This document shows positions 55,044-64,000 of a stretch of DNA of 64,000 nucleotides, in pieces (position 1 is the first letter of the stretch; each line of letters opens with the position of its first letter). Position numbers and translations under genes: made by a program. A model generated the notes under the pieces. That model was given only the letters and a program-made list of their open reading frames with translations, had not been told where the DNA came from and searched no databases. The DNA lies in assembly GCA_039545355.1 (NCBI GenBank), contig BCJJ01000001.1, positions 2,354,570 to 2,418,569 of the forward strand, read 5' to 3'. Origin of the DNA: Trichosporon coremiiforme (lineage: Eukaryota > Basidiomycota > Tremellomycetes > Trichosporonales > Trichosporonaceae).

Positions 55044-58000
55044 ATGGCTCTCTCCCAGGTCCGCCTCCTCTTGCGACAGACGACCGTCAGCGAGCGGTTG
55101 CTGCTCATCGTCGGACTGGTGGCGTGCATGGGCGCCGGCGCGGTGCAACCGTTGATGAACTTGCCGTTCGGCGCCGTCGTCAACGATGTTGTTGATTTCG
55201 CCACGGGAGCAAACGACGCCCAGCGACGGACCAACAACAACGTCGTCATCTTCTGCTACCTCGCCGTTGGATCATTCGTCACCACCTTCGTCTACACCAC
55301 CCTCTTCAACTGGGCAGGCGAGAGCATTACCAACCGCCTCCGTGGCAAAGCTATCCGCAGCCTTCTGTCCCAGGAACTCGCTTATTATCAAGATGGAACA
55401 GCTACAACTCGTGCGACCGAACTGCAGAAGGACCTCGACACGATCCAGTCGGGGATCAGCGAGAAGCTCTCAAACAACATCATGTATCTCTCGCTTGCCC
55501 TGACTGGCTTCATCATTGCACTTGTGAAGGCTTGGAACCTCGGTCTCGCGCTCCTGTCGATGTTGCCGTGTCTTCTTATCATCGGCTTTTTCGTGAGTAG
55601 CACCGGCGTCCAACCCTGACGATCAGTTGACCAAATACGGTTTCGCATACATCGGCAAGTTCATGATGGCACTCGGTCCCATCAGCAGCCTGACGCAAGA
55701 GTCGCTCGCAGGCATTGCGACGATTCGCAGTCTCGGCGCCGAAGCGAACCTCGTCGAGAAAGTGCGAGTCATTCAGCACTCGGCACTACGTACGGCACGC
55801 AGGAAGGCGATCATCTGGGGTCTCTGCATGGCTGGCATCACATTCGTCATCTACGCCGGCTACGCCCTCTGTTTTGCCTACGGTGGCCAGCTTTTACGGT
55901 CCGGTGACCTCGCACCCGGCACGCTTATCACGGTCTTCCTCTGCATCATGATGGGCAGCTTCTCATTCGGCCAGGTCCCGCCGAACCTGCACGCCTTCAT
56001 GTCGGCTCTCTCCGCAACGACCAAGCTGCAGGAGATCGTTGAGCGCAAGCCGGAGATCACATCTCCGCCGAACGCTGTCACCCTTCCTGCCCTTCAACAC
56101 GGCATTGAGATTCGCAACGTTTCCTTCGCCTATCCAGCTCGACCCGATGTCCCCGTTCTACGCGACGTCAGCATCACCGTCAACGCCGGAGAGACGCTCG
56201 CAATCGTTGGTCACAGTGGCTCCGGCAAGTCAACCCTGGTCGCCCTGCTGCTCTCGCTTTACCGCGTAGACGACATCTTCTACGACAGCGTCAATGTGAA
56301 GGACATGGATCTGCACAACTTGCGCGGCGACCTCATCGCCTCCGTTCTGCAGGAGCCCCAGCTCTTCGATGTCTCGATCTTCGACAATGTCGCGCTCGGT
56401 CTGCCGACCAGCGCTCGTGGCCTGACCAGAACGAAGCAGCTCGCACTTGTGACTGAGGCATGCCGCATCGCCCAGGCCCACGACTTCATCACCGCCTTGC
56501 CCAATGGGTACAACACCACAGCCGGTGATGGTGGTGCCAAGTTGAGCGGTGGCCAGAAAGCTCGTATTGCCATCGCCCGTGCTCTGGTGCGGCGTGCACC
56601 CGTCCTGCTACTCGACGAAGCGACGGCGAACCTGGACACAGTTTGCGAACGAGCTCTCCATGCTGCGCTAGAAACGACATCTGTAGGTCGCACGACCGTG
56701 GTGATCGCCCACCGCCTGAGCACTGTCCGCAAGGCAGACCGCATTGTCGTCATGCATGACGGTGTTATTGTCGCCGAAGGAACCCATCAGTCTCTGCTGG
56801 AAAACGACCACTACCGTTCCCTGTTTCACGCTGAAGAGACCAACTCCGATGCCTCGACGCTCATGAACGAGTCAACCAGCTCTTTAGCCCTTCCGAAGAA
56901 GGAGCTTGAGGCTGTCGACACTGTCCCGGCAGCCGAAGCTCGTGACGGACCCAAGACATGGAGGAGCATCAGGCTGATGGCCCCTTACGGCAATGGAACC
57001 CTCATCCTCGTCGGTGTTGCGGGCAGCATTGTCGCTGGAGCCCTCTACCCAGTCTTCGCTATCATCTACGCCCTAGCCTACAGCACGTTCAGCACGCACC
57101 CTAAGGACGCGCATCTGCAGAACATGAATGCCCTCTACTTCTTCATCTGCGCCATCGGCGGCGCCGTCAGCATCTTCCTGCAATGGTTCTGCCTCGGGTA
57201 TGCTTCCGACCGCCTCGCGTGCGCGCTTCAAGGTGCCATGCTTCGCCGCGTCCTGCGCGCACCCATGGCCTTCTTCGATGAGCCTCGCAACTCGTCGTCT
57301 CAGCTCGCCGACGTCGTCAACAACTCGCCCAACCGTGTTGCAACGTTCTGCGGAACTGCCATGGGCACCTTCATCGCCTCGCTCAGCACTCTGATCGGCG
57401 GCTGCATCGTCGGCTTAGTCTACAGCTGGAAGCTCGGTCTCGTCAACATGGCCGTCCTTCCGCTGACACTCGGCACGGGCATCGTGCGCTTGAAGGTGCT
57501 CGACTCGCGCGAGGCCAAGTTCAAGAAAGCCCATGAGCCTGCGAATCGCGTTGCCGTCGCCGCCGTCACCAACCTCGAGACTGTCGCGTCGCTCGCGGCC
57601 GAGGACATCGTGTACGACGACTACATGAGCAAGCTGAACACGAAGGGGAATAGTATCCTCGGCTGCGCTCTGTTCGGTCTCGCCCAGAGCAACATGTACT
57701 TTGTCATCGCGCTCGGTTTCTGGTACGGCAGCAAGCTGGTGTTCTCGGGCGAGATCAGCTCGCGCGCTTTCTTCGCCACCTTCACTGCCATCGTCGCTGG
57801 GAGCTTCCAGGCTGTCAACGTCCTGACCCAGGCGCCCGAGCTCGGCCAGGCGCGTGGCGCCACCATCGACATCGGACGCCTTCTAAGCCTCCCCGAGGAA
57901 CACCTCAGCGGTGACCACCCCGTTCCTGCAGGTGACATCCGACTCGACGGCGTCTCGTTCAACTACCCCTCTCGGGACGATCCGAGCCTGCGAGACCTCT

Positions 58001-58659
58001 CTCTCCTCGCCCAGCACAACGGCTTCACGGCTCTCGCGGGTCCGAGCGGCAGCGGCAAGTCGACGGTGGTCCGTCTTCTCGAGCGGTTCTACGAGCCCTC
58101 ATCGGGCAGCATCACGCTCGGCGGCGTGCCACTCACCGCGATCGACGAGACAGCGTACCGTCGCTCGGTCGCGCTCGTGACACAGGAGCCCGTGCTCTTC
58201 AACATGACGATTCGCGAGAACCTCCTACTCGGCTCCAACGGCCAGGCGGATGAGGATCTGACGCGCGTACTGAACGTCGTGAACCTGTCCGAATTCGTCG
58301 GCACGCTTTCCGATGGACTCGGTACCAACCTCGGCGCCAAGGGCATAGCGCTGAGCGGCGGGCAGCGGCAGCGCCTGGTCATTGCGCGCGCGCTGCTGCG
58401 TAACCCTTCCATTCTGCTCCTGGACGAGGCGACTTCGTCCCTCGACAACGTGAACCAGCGCGCGGTGCAGACTGCCCTCGACGTGATGGCGAAGGATGCG
58501 CATCTCACCGTCATCGCCGTCGCGCACCGCCTCAGCACCATACGTGACGCTGGGACTATCTACGTGCTCCGTGCAGGCCACGTTGAGGAGCAGGGCACGT
58601 ACGACGAGCTCATCGCGAACCGCGGGCTGTTTGCGAGCCTCGCTGCGAATGTGGAGTAG
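55044..58659 (+). CDS. Full-size ABC-B (MDR/Ste6-like) transporter
   Basis: Exons 55044-55592 and 55627-58659 (34-nt intron) give 1193 residues in the order TMD1-NBD1-TMD2-NBD2. NBD1 has Walker A GHSGSGKST near residue 380, signature LSGGQKARIAIARAL and Walker B VLLLDEATANLD. NBD2 has GPSGSGKST near residue 990, LSGGQRQRLVIARALL, ILLLDEATSSLD and the H-loop AVAHRLST. All catalytic elements are present in both halves. The N-terminus is short, so the protein is at the lower end of the family's usual ~1200-1400 residues. Members export lipophilic drugs, peptides or pheromones. Paired with the Atg22-like gene and carrying the cluster motif, it probably exports or detoxifies the cluster product. 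Confidence 0.9.
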
Positions 58660-59101
58660 ATTCTGAAGCATCAATAGACATTTGTGTGGAAGCGGATCAG
58701 TAGAATCATGCATGAGCATCGCAAACATCCGTTTCCTCGTAGTTCTGACTCGCGCTGATTGTCCGAGCGCTATTGCCGCAACTGGTCAGTCCCCATGCCC
58801 AGGCACCGTCTGCTCATGCGTCAGAGACTGGGCCGGAGACATTCGTGAAAAGCCTGCGAGATCTGAGACGAGGGCAGGCAGGGGTCAATGAGGCCAATGA
58901 CCACCCCTCAAGCCCGCAAAGAAGAGCACATGCACAATTACGCCGAGCGTCCCGCAAAGCGTTCCTAGAGGCATTTACAAAGTGCCGCAACCCATCCAAC
59001 TATTATGTGAGCGTGCTGCAGGCGGATGCTGGCTAGAGTCTAGTTGCATTGTTTAAATGTCTATAGTAGTATTTAGGTAGGGAGCACGAGGCTCAGCGAC
59101 C
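58660..59101. other. Convergent intergenic region
   Basis: Contains the 3' ends of the ABC transporter and the minus-strand trefoil-like gene. No gene recognised. Confidence 0.4.
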
Positions 59102-59782
59102 TCACTCTGCCTCATCGGCGCCAGGGGCGTCAGTCGCGCGGGCGGCAGGAGCGGCGGCAGTCAGGCAGTCACCGCTCTCAGGGCACCACTCATCCTTCTC
59201 CTTGCTCGCCTCGAAGGTGAGTTCAATGTCCTGGGCGTACGCGATCTTAACAAACTTGCTCGGGTCCTCAGCGACGGTAAGTCTGTCGCCAGCCTTGGCG
59301 TTCTTCGGGTCGTTGACGGAGATGCACCCGAAGTCCTTCGAGCAGAGTTCGCCGGTATTCGCGACGAACCACCTGTCGCTGTCTTCGGCATCGCACACGC
59401 TGAGCTTCACGTTGTCGGGCTGGGGCACGTTCTGGGACAGACACCAGGACTCGGAGCCGGCGAGGTAGAACTGGTTCTGCGCCTCGGTCAAGCCCCATAG
59501 CTGGGCAGTGTTCTCGCGCGGCTTGGAGCACTCGGCCAGCGCGACCGGCGTGCCGTACGTCGGGCTCGTTTGGTTCGTGGACGTGAAGCAGAGGTTGGTG
59601 CCCGCTACCTTAAGCTGGGAGGGGATGTAGCGGAACGGAGCGCCGGTGTAGTCCCCCGAGGGCTTTTGGGCGGGGATGATGCCGACGGAGGGCGCGGGGG
59701 CCGCGGAGGCACTGGCGGAGGGGGCGGGGAGGGCACTGGCGGTGCCGAGCATGAAGACGGTGGTGATGAGTGAAGCGATCAT
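59102..59782 (-). CDS. Secreted beta-trefoil-like protein, distant fifth copy
   Basis: An intronless frame of 226 residues starting at MIASLITTVFMLGTASALP, a signal peptide; the longer open frame upstream lacks one. After an Ala/Ser/Pro linker the domain shows GTNLCFTSTNQT..., VALAECSK, QLWGLTEAQNQFYL, SWCLSQ and VKLSVCDAEDSDRWFV, a repeated C-L...L..C...W pattern like the trefoil array at 29-33 kb. It ends in an acidic Ala-rich tail. It lacks the introns of the tandem copies, so it is either older or arose by a spliced intermediate. TATATAAG on the minus strand (59883-59890) is a good TATA box. Confidence 0.65.
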   Translation of the reverse strand: MIASLITTVFMLGTASALPAPSASASAAPAPSVGIIPAQKPSGDYTGAPFRYIPSQLKVAGTNLCFTSTNQTSPTYGTPVALAECSKPRENTAQLWGLTEAQNQFYLAGSESWCLSQNVPQPDNVKLSVCDAEDSDRWFVANTGELCSKDFGCISVNDPKNAKAGDRLTVAEDPSKFVKIAYAQDIELTFEASKEKDEWCPESGDCLTAAAPAARATDAPGADEAE

Positions 59783-60999
59783 TCTGAAGTTGATTGGAGC
59801 TGGGGAAGGTGTTGGTGAGGTTGGAGCGGGACTTGGCTTGGCTGTTGTGGTCTGAGGTTCGAAGACACCTCTGAGACCTTGTCTTATATACGAGTCGACG
59901 TCGTCAACGTGCACAACATGGACGTATGTCTCAGATGATCGTAGTGGTGGAGATATCTGATTCCAGATGAGCGGTGTGAACTTGCCCAGAGCCGCGGAGT
60001 CGATGGATCATTCACTCGGTTCACTGGAACGGCGTCAGTCCACCCGAGACTCTGGATGCGTGCCTGGTCCGTGGGACCGGCGCCGATCGACATCCAACCC
60101 CGCTCCGCACGGCTGCACAGCATAGCACCGCAAAACCTGAGTCTGCAATGTATACGTCACCCGATATCCAGACGATATCCTGGCACGCAACGCCGGAATC
60201 TCCAGCGTTCTGACCCCAGCTATTAACATCGGTGTACTAGGTCAATGACCGCCCCGCATGTAGGCACTCCGCACTAGAGGCACTATGCACCACGGCGTCC
60301 CGGAAAACAAAACTCTTGTCCGCCCTCACGACGAGGCACCAGTGGACACCGAGCTCGGTGTGGTCTGCATCGCCGATGCCGTGTGCGAACGGCGCACGCA
60401 GCTCTAAAGTTTATCAGGATCATGTCCGTCCCCCGGCCCGGCAGAGCCGGCCACGCTGGCGCCGCTGTTCTGCAGCCACTCCATGTCGATCCATCAGGCA
60501 CGCTGATCTCGCTTGCGTCCATCGTGTCTGCGGGGTTAGAAGCGTAGATGCGGTGTTGCGGAGCATGATGAGGCAGGCCCATGGTTGCTTCCAGCACCGC
60601 AGAGGACTGTAATCTGCAGGACCAGGAACGGACTTGAGCGGTGGCATTGGGCATTGGGGAACCGGACACTGCATTGTACTGCATTGGACACGGACAGACA
60701 GCTATATGCGGCGTTCAGCTTTCATCTACAAGGCGGACTAGCTTACCTCTAACCAGCCCGACGGCCAATGGTCAGCTCGGCGGAGCATCGTTTGTACCTC
60801 CAAATTTCGGCTCGGAGGCAAGTACAGTATGTACCCGCTGCTCTCGTCAGGACAGGCGGTGTGTTAACCAAAATTGCGATTCCCTGTCGGTCAGATACAG
60901 GCAGAAGCCATCGAATCTGTCTAACCGCTTGGGCTGTCTTGACCGCTCCCCGCCAGCTTGTAAACCACCACATCTCACCCACTGTGACAGCCAACTAGC
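59783..60999. other. Intergenic, nothing recognised beyond a TATA box
   Basis: Apart from the TATA box at 59883-59890 (minus strand), no supported gene or RNA was recognised in this 1.2-kb stretch. Confidence 0.4.
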
Positions 61000-61457
61000 T
61001 CCTCTCCGGGCCAACTGAAATCTCCATCCGGGAAGTCTCGTTGGCGTACGGCACGTCTGTGAGACAATGAACTTGGTCAAGGTCGGGAGTTTCACTGTGT
61101 CTAGCTGTGGGGCTGTCAGCTGAATCTCAATGACCGCCCAGCTCACTGCATAGAGCCTGGGTGCTGCTGCTGATTTTGGAACAGACAATCTGGTGGTCCA
61201 CTCAAGGAGCACATTTGCTGTACTCAACAACATATGTCTAGAGTCAGCTACTGTAGCGTGAAGCCGAATGCAACTCAGGCCCAAGAGGCTGTTTCCTGCA
61301 TCGCTCACAGTGTCGGCATGTCTGTCAGACTCACACAAGAAGCTCGCCCCACTTTGTACAAGACTTGTCTCAGCCTCAACGTCAACTGATCGCACGGAAC
61401 GGGCGCACCGACGGCGGCGAGCGCAAGAAGAACAGCGAAGAGGGCCTGGAGCTTCAT
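61000..61457 (-). pseudogene. Decayed secreted coiled-coil family member
   Basis: From 61457 the minus strand encodes a clean signal peptide, MKLQALFAVLLALAAVGAP, followed by VPCD. A one-base shift then moves the sequence into VDVEAETSLVQ, comparable to the VNVAELETRMRQ module start at 63.96 kb. Downstream the open frame contains no consistent heptads, and the original frame stops early. Further degenerate fragments (VIEIQLTAPQLD, FIVSQTC) resemble units of the 34-36 kb array. Reading: a pseudogene of the 62-64 kb family, possibly linking it to the decayed array. Its weak point is the short matching segment. Confidence 0.45.
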
Positions 61458-61501
61458 GGTGGGAGTAGAGTAGTATTTTTAGGTGTGATGTGATTAAGGT
61501 A

Positions 61502-61577
61502 GGGGAACGTTGCATTGTAGGGGGCTGCAAGATGGGGAAGGGGAACGTTGCATTGTAGGGGGCTGCAAGATGGGGAA
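61502..61577 (+). repeat. Two tandem copies of a 38-bp unit
   Basis: The 38-bp unit beginning GGGGAACGTTGCATTGTAGG occurs twice head to tail with no mismatch, just upstream of the relic's start codon. Confidence 0.85.
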
Positions 61578-62007
61578 GGGGAAGGAGGAACAGGGATGGA
61601 TAGAAAAAGACTATGTCGGGTGCGAAACTTCGGCTTAAGACTCTGTCAGGAAGTCAGTCGGGCAGCGGTGGCCCATGCGGGGACGCCGCACAAGGTGCAC
61701 ATGCTCAGTGCTGTGGGGCTTGCGGACTGGGCATCGCTGCTGAGCAGAGCGGAGAAGTCAGTCGGACCGCCGCTGTGACGGCGCGAAGATAGCGCTAGCG
61801 TGCGCCATGGACGCCGTCAGCTGCGCGATTGGGGCGAAATTGCTCCGCACTTCCGCCAATGTTGGGGGCGTGGACTGTTGACTGCGGTCGGCATCCTATG
61901 CATGCGACTCACTACGGCGGCGGCGCACTGCACATGTGCTCTTCTGACCTTCTTCTCGCGCAACTCCCGCGCCGCGCTCCTTATCTCCATCACTTCGGTG
62001 GCGGACT
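61578..62007. other. Intergenic, nothing recognised
   Basis: No supported gene; contains the 3' region of the coiled-coil gene to its right. Confidence 0.35.
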
Positions 62008-62373
62008 TTAGCTCATGCGGCCAAGCTCGAGGGCGTCAAACTCGCCCGCGCTGCGCTTGAAGTGGCCAGCGGCACCCGAGTCTGCGTTCTGGTACGCCTT
62101 GAGCTTGGCCTTGAGCCCGTTGATGTACGCGAGCTTGCGCTTGGCGGCCGCATACTCGCCCATGTTGCGGAGAGTGTTGTACTCCTTCTGCGCCTTGGCG
62201 ATCTTGGCCTTGAGCTCTGCAATGTTGACCTTGACCGAGGCGCGGGGCATGGGGTTCTCGAGAGCCACGACGGGAGCGTGGTTCTCGCGGACTGCGAGGT
62301 TGTCCGAGGCTGGGATGGCGGCAGCCGACACCGAGGCAGCGAGGACGGACAGGTAGACGAGGCTGAGCTTCAT
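62008..62373 (-). CDS. Small secreted single-module coiled-coil protein
   Basis: An intronless frame of 121 residues from the ATG at 62373. MKLSLVYLSVLAASVSAAAIP is the signal peptide, then a pro-region. Residues 49-95 are one copy of a 47-residue module: it starts VNIAELKAKI, has a central LRNMGEYAAAKRK and ends LKAKLKAYQ. Charged heptads and a Gly in the middle suggest two helices folding back as a hairpin. The tail contains GHFKR followed by SAGEF, a Kex2-type dibasic site. The same module with the same length occurs at least twice in the gene at the right end of the window. I do not recognise a described family. A longer upstream frame lacks a signal peptide and was not used. Confidence 0.65.
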   Translation of the reverse strand: MKLSLVYLSVLAASVSAAAIPASDNLAVRENHAPVVALENPMPRASVKVNIAELKAKIAKAQKEYNTLRNMGEYAAAKRKLAYINGLKAKLKAYQNADSGAAGHFKRSAGEFDALELGRMS

Positions 62374-63349
62374 GGTGCTATGAATGAAGGTGGGTGGTGC
62401 GTTCTGGGTGCTGACAATGGGCGGAAGGCCCTCTTTTTGTACTGCGTGATGGATGCTGCTGCGGAGTGACTTGACTAGAGGCTGGCAGAGCGTCGGAGCC
62501 GAACCGTGACTGGCGTAAGACATGTCGTGGTCTGATGAGTTCAGATTGCATTGCATGGGTTGGTGGTGGGCGCACGGTGCACATACGGCGTGCATGGCGC
62601 CCAGGTCGGCGATGCAAAGTGACGAGTGAGCGAGAAGTGACGGCCGGAGATGGAGAGACACTGACAATGTCGCGCCAAGAGCTTCTCGGAATGCGGTTTT
62701 GAGTTGATCGAGTCCGCTGACGACAGGACGGAGTGCTCTCAGGTCATTGTAGTCTTCGGCGGTGCTCGTGGCAGCGACAGACTGCCGGCCTGTGCTCTCC
62801 CGGATCCCGGAGCCGATTGACGCATTGGCGTGTCAGCGAGACCCGCACCGAGCTCAGTACTCGGTGCGCTCGGACCGTCATCTCTCCGAACTTTCTCGTC
62901 CGATGTCAGGAAGATCTCCGAGCTTATCTTGTCTCGTCGTAACTGACGCATCATATCAAGTCGCCGAGCGGAGCTCCATGCATCTATGCTCCGCTAATCT
63001 CTAGTCGTCCGTCGACGTCCGTCGACAGGCACATGCAGCATTCGGAAGAGCTTAAGACTGATGCAGGCTTTTCAGCGACTCTGTCACTCGACCGATCTCG
63101 TCGAGAGATCCATCCCTCAGCCATCTCCTCCATCCGAGACACCGTCACCACCGTTAACCAACCTACGAGACATCCGTCCCATGCAATGCCCACACTGTCC
63201 TGACACCATTCCAGCAATTATCCTATGCATAAGACTAACCACATAGCGTACTCTGCTATCATGAGAACTCTCCCCGCCACGCCTTATGAACGCACTCGCG
63301 AAGCCACTTGATCAGCGCCTTGATCTTCTTCACGGCCTCATCACGCTTC
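62374..63349. other. Spacer between two coiled-coil family genes
   Basis: Contains the promoter of the single-module gene. Short open frames on the minus strand just downstream of the multi-module gene (to 63259) include an amphipathic stretch, but no splice joins them in frame. Confidence 0.4.
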
Positions 63350-64000
63350 TTAGTCACGAAAATTGGTGCGCTCAGCATCAGCGTACGAGTCGCCCATGGC
63401 GCGCAACTGGTCCAGTTCGCGGTGCAGCGCCGCCGCCTCCTCCCTCTGTCCGGCAGCTCGCAGGGCCACAATCTCCTCGGTCAACTCGGCGATTTCGTCC
63501 TGCACTTCCTGGAACGTGGTTGCCGTGCTTTGACGCTTGTGCTTGGCGTGACGCTTGTGACGTTTGCTGATCCCGGCCAAGATATCGGCGTTGCTCTCCT
63601 CTGTAGACTGGAACAAAGCCAACTGGACCTGGAGAGGCTCGATCTCGGCTGCCTTGCGGGTCGCGGCCTCAGTCTCGCCGAGGTTGAGGAGGATGGCACG
63701 CTCCTGCTCCAGTTTGTGGATACGAGCCTGCATTTCGGGGATGTTGACGACGACAGCGGCACGGGAGCCGAGGGCGCCGTTCCAGAGGTCTGCGACGTCA
63801 TCTTCCTTGCCATGGTAGCTCTGGTAGCCCTCCAGCTGGGTCTTGAGCTGCTCGATCTCGTAGCCCTTGCGGCTCGCGGCATCGGTCTCGCCGAAACCGA
63901 GGAGGGTGTTGCGCTCGTGCTCGAGCTGGCGCATGCGGGTCTCGAGCTCGGCTACGTTGACGCTGTAGATTGCGCGGGCCTGAAGGGAGTGGTCGTCGCG
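63350..64000 (-). CDS. Multi-module secreted-type coiled-coil protein, 5' end outside the window
   Basis: The minus-strand frame is open from the window edge to a TAA at 63350-63352, giving 216 visible residues. Two perfect-length 47-residue modules occur at 63821-63961 (VNVAELETRM...LLGFGETDAASRK...LEGYQ) and 63608-63748 (VNIPEMQARI...LLNLGETEAATRK...LALFQ). A more diverged third one starts near 63520 (FQEVQDEIAELTEEI). The linker between modules 2 and 3 is strongly basic (SKRHKRHAKHKR), offering several dibasic sites, and ARA precedes module 1. By analogy with the neighbouring gene a signal peptide is expected beyond the edge. The repeat-plus-dibasic design resembles Kex2-processed repeat proteins of fungi. 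Function unknown. Confidence 0.65.
   Translation of the reverse strand, partial: RDDHSLQARAIYSVNVAELETRMRQLEHERNTLLGFGETDAASRKGYEIEQLKTQLEGYQSYHGKEDDVADLWNGALGSRAAVVVNIPEMQARIHKLEQERAILLNLGETEAATRKAAEIEPLQVQLALFQSTEESNADILAGISKRHKRHAKHKRQSTATTFQEVQDEIAELTEEIVALRAAGQREEAAALHRELDQLRAMGDSYADAERTNFRD

Noticed and set aside
60847..61530. A 227-residue minus-strand frame
   Set aside because: Its start lies upstream of the real signal-peptide ATG in another frame and it has no consistent domain; better explained as a relic.
63259..63471. Amphipathic Lys-rich C-terminal exon for the right-hand coiled-coil gene
   Set aside because: Attractive (KKRDEAVKKIKALIKWL), but no donor/acceptor pair joins it in frame to the modules; kept out of the model.
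1..64000. CRISPR arrays, insertion sequences, long terminal repeats or transposase genes
   Set aside because: None seen; the only direct repeats are the short satellites listed, and the sequence is eukaryotic.

Overview
The window reads as nuclear DNA of a filamentous or yeast-like basidiomycete, most likely a tremellomycete yeast of the Trichosporonales type. The evidence is GC-rich coding sequence, almost every gene split by very short introns (31-50 nt, GTGAGT/GTAAGT donors, CTGAC or CTAAC branch sites close to a YAG acceptor), Zn2Cys6 regulators, a Ppc89/Cep57-type spindle pole body protein, and many secreted proteins with fungal-style signal peptides and dibasic processing sites. The lineage is an inference. 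Exon structures were worked out by hand from splice signals and reading-frame continuity; each multi-exon model given closes to an exact number of codons.

Layout. 0-8 kb: a BTB-like gene, a Jen1-type carboxylate permease and a sugar permease. 8.8-11.3 kb: a nine-exon Zn2Cys6 factor (minus). 13.2-15.6 kb: a Cep57-domain coiled-coil protein. 15.9-17.4 kb: two decayed or truncated BTB paralogues, followed by an intron-containing tRNA-Phe. 20.5-26.1 kb: two more Zn2Cys6 factors. 26.3-27.4 kb: a low-complexity Ser-rich protein carrying two coding micro/minisatellites. 27.9-28.5 kb: a third BTB relic. 28.9-33.4 kb: four tandem secreted beta-trefoil-like (ricin-B-type) proteins. 33.9-35.9 kb: a decayed array of coiled-coil repeat units. 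37.0-38.1 kb: two small secreted proteins.

38.5-58.7 kb looks like a specialised-metabolism cluster centred on a Dit1/PvcA-type isocyanide synthase and a CYP56-like P450. With them are a UDP-glycosyltransferase, a SAM methyltransferase, an SRPBCC-fold protein and four transporters (DHA1 MFS, siderophore-type MFS, Atg22-like MFS, full-size ABC-B). A short promoter motif (AAGTSTCCGA and its complement) recurs upstream of the P450, the glycosyltransferase, the methyltransferase and the divergent Atg22-like/ABC pair. This suggests a shared, probably Zn2Cys6-type, regulator. A likely reading is a peptide or isocyanide product that is built, tailored and exported or re-imported, by analogy with yeast dityrosine (DIT1/DIT2/DTR1) or with isocyanide metallophores. 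The siderophore-type transporter and a neighbouring eight-cysteine GPI-type protein share an intergenic region with GATA sites matching the fungal iron-repressor consensus ATCWGATAA.

59-64 kb: another secreted trefoil-like protein, then a family of secreted coiled-coil proteins built from a 47-residue module (an intact single-module gene, a multi-module gene running off the window end, and a decayed copy). With the BTB relics, the trefoil array and the decayed repeats, this gives the window the look of a fast-evolving accessory or subtelomeric region with a few housekeeping genes inside it.
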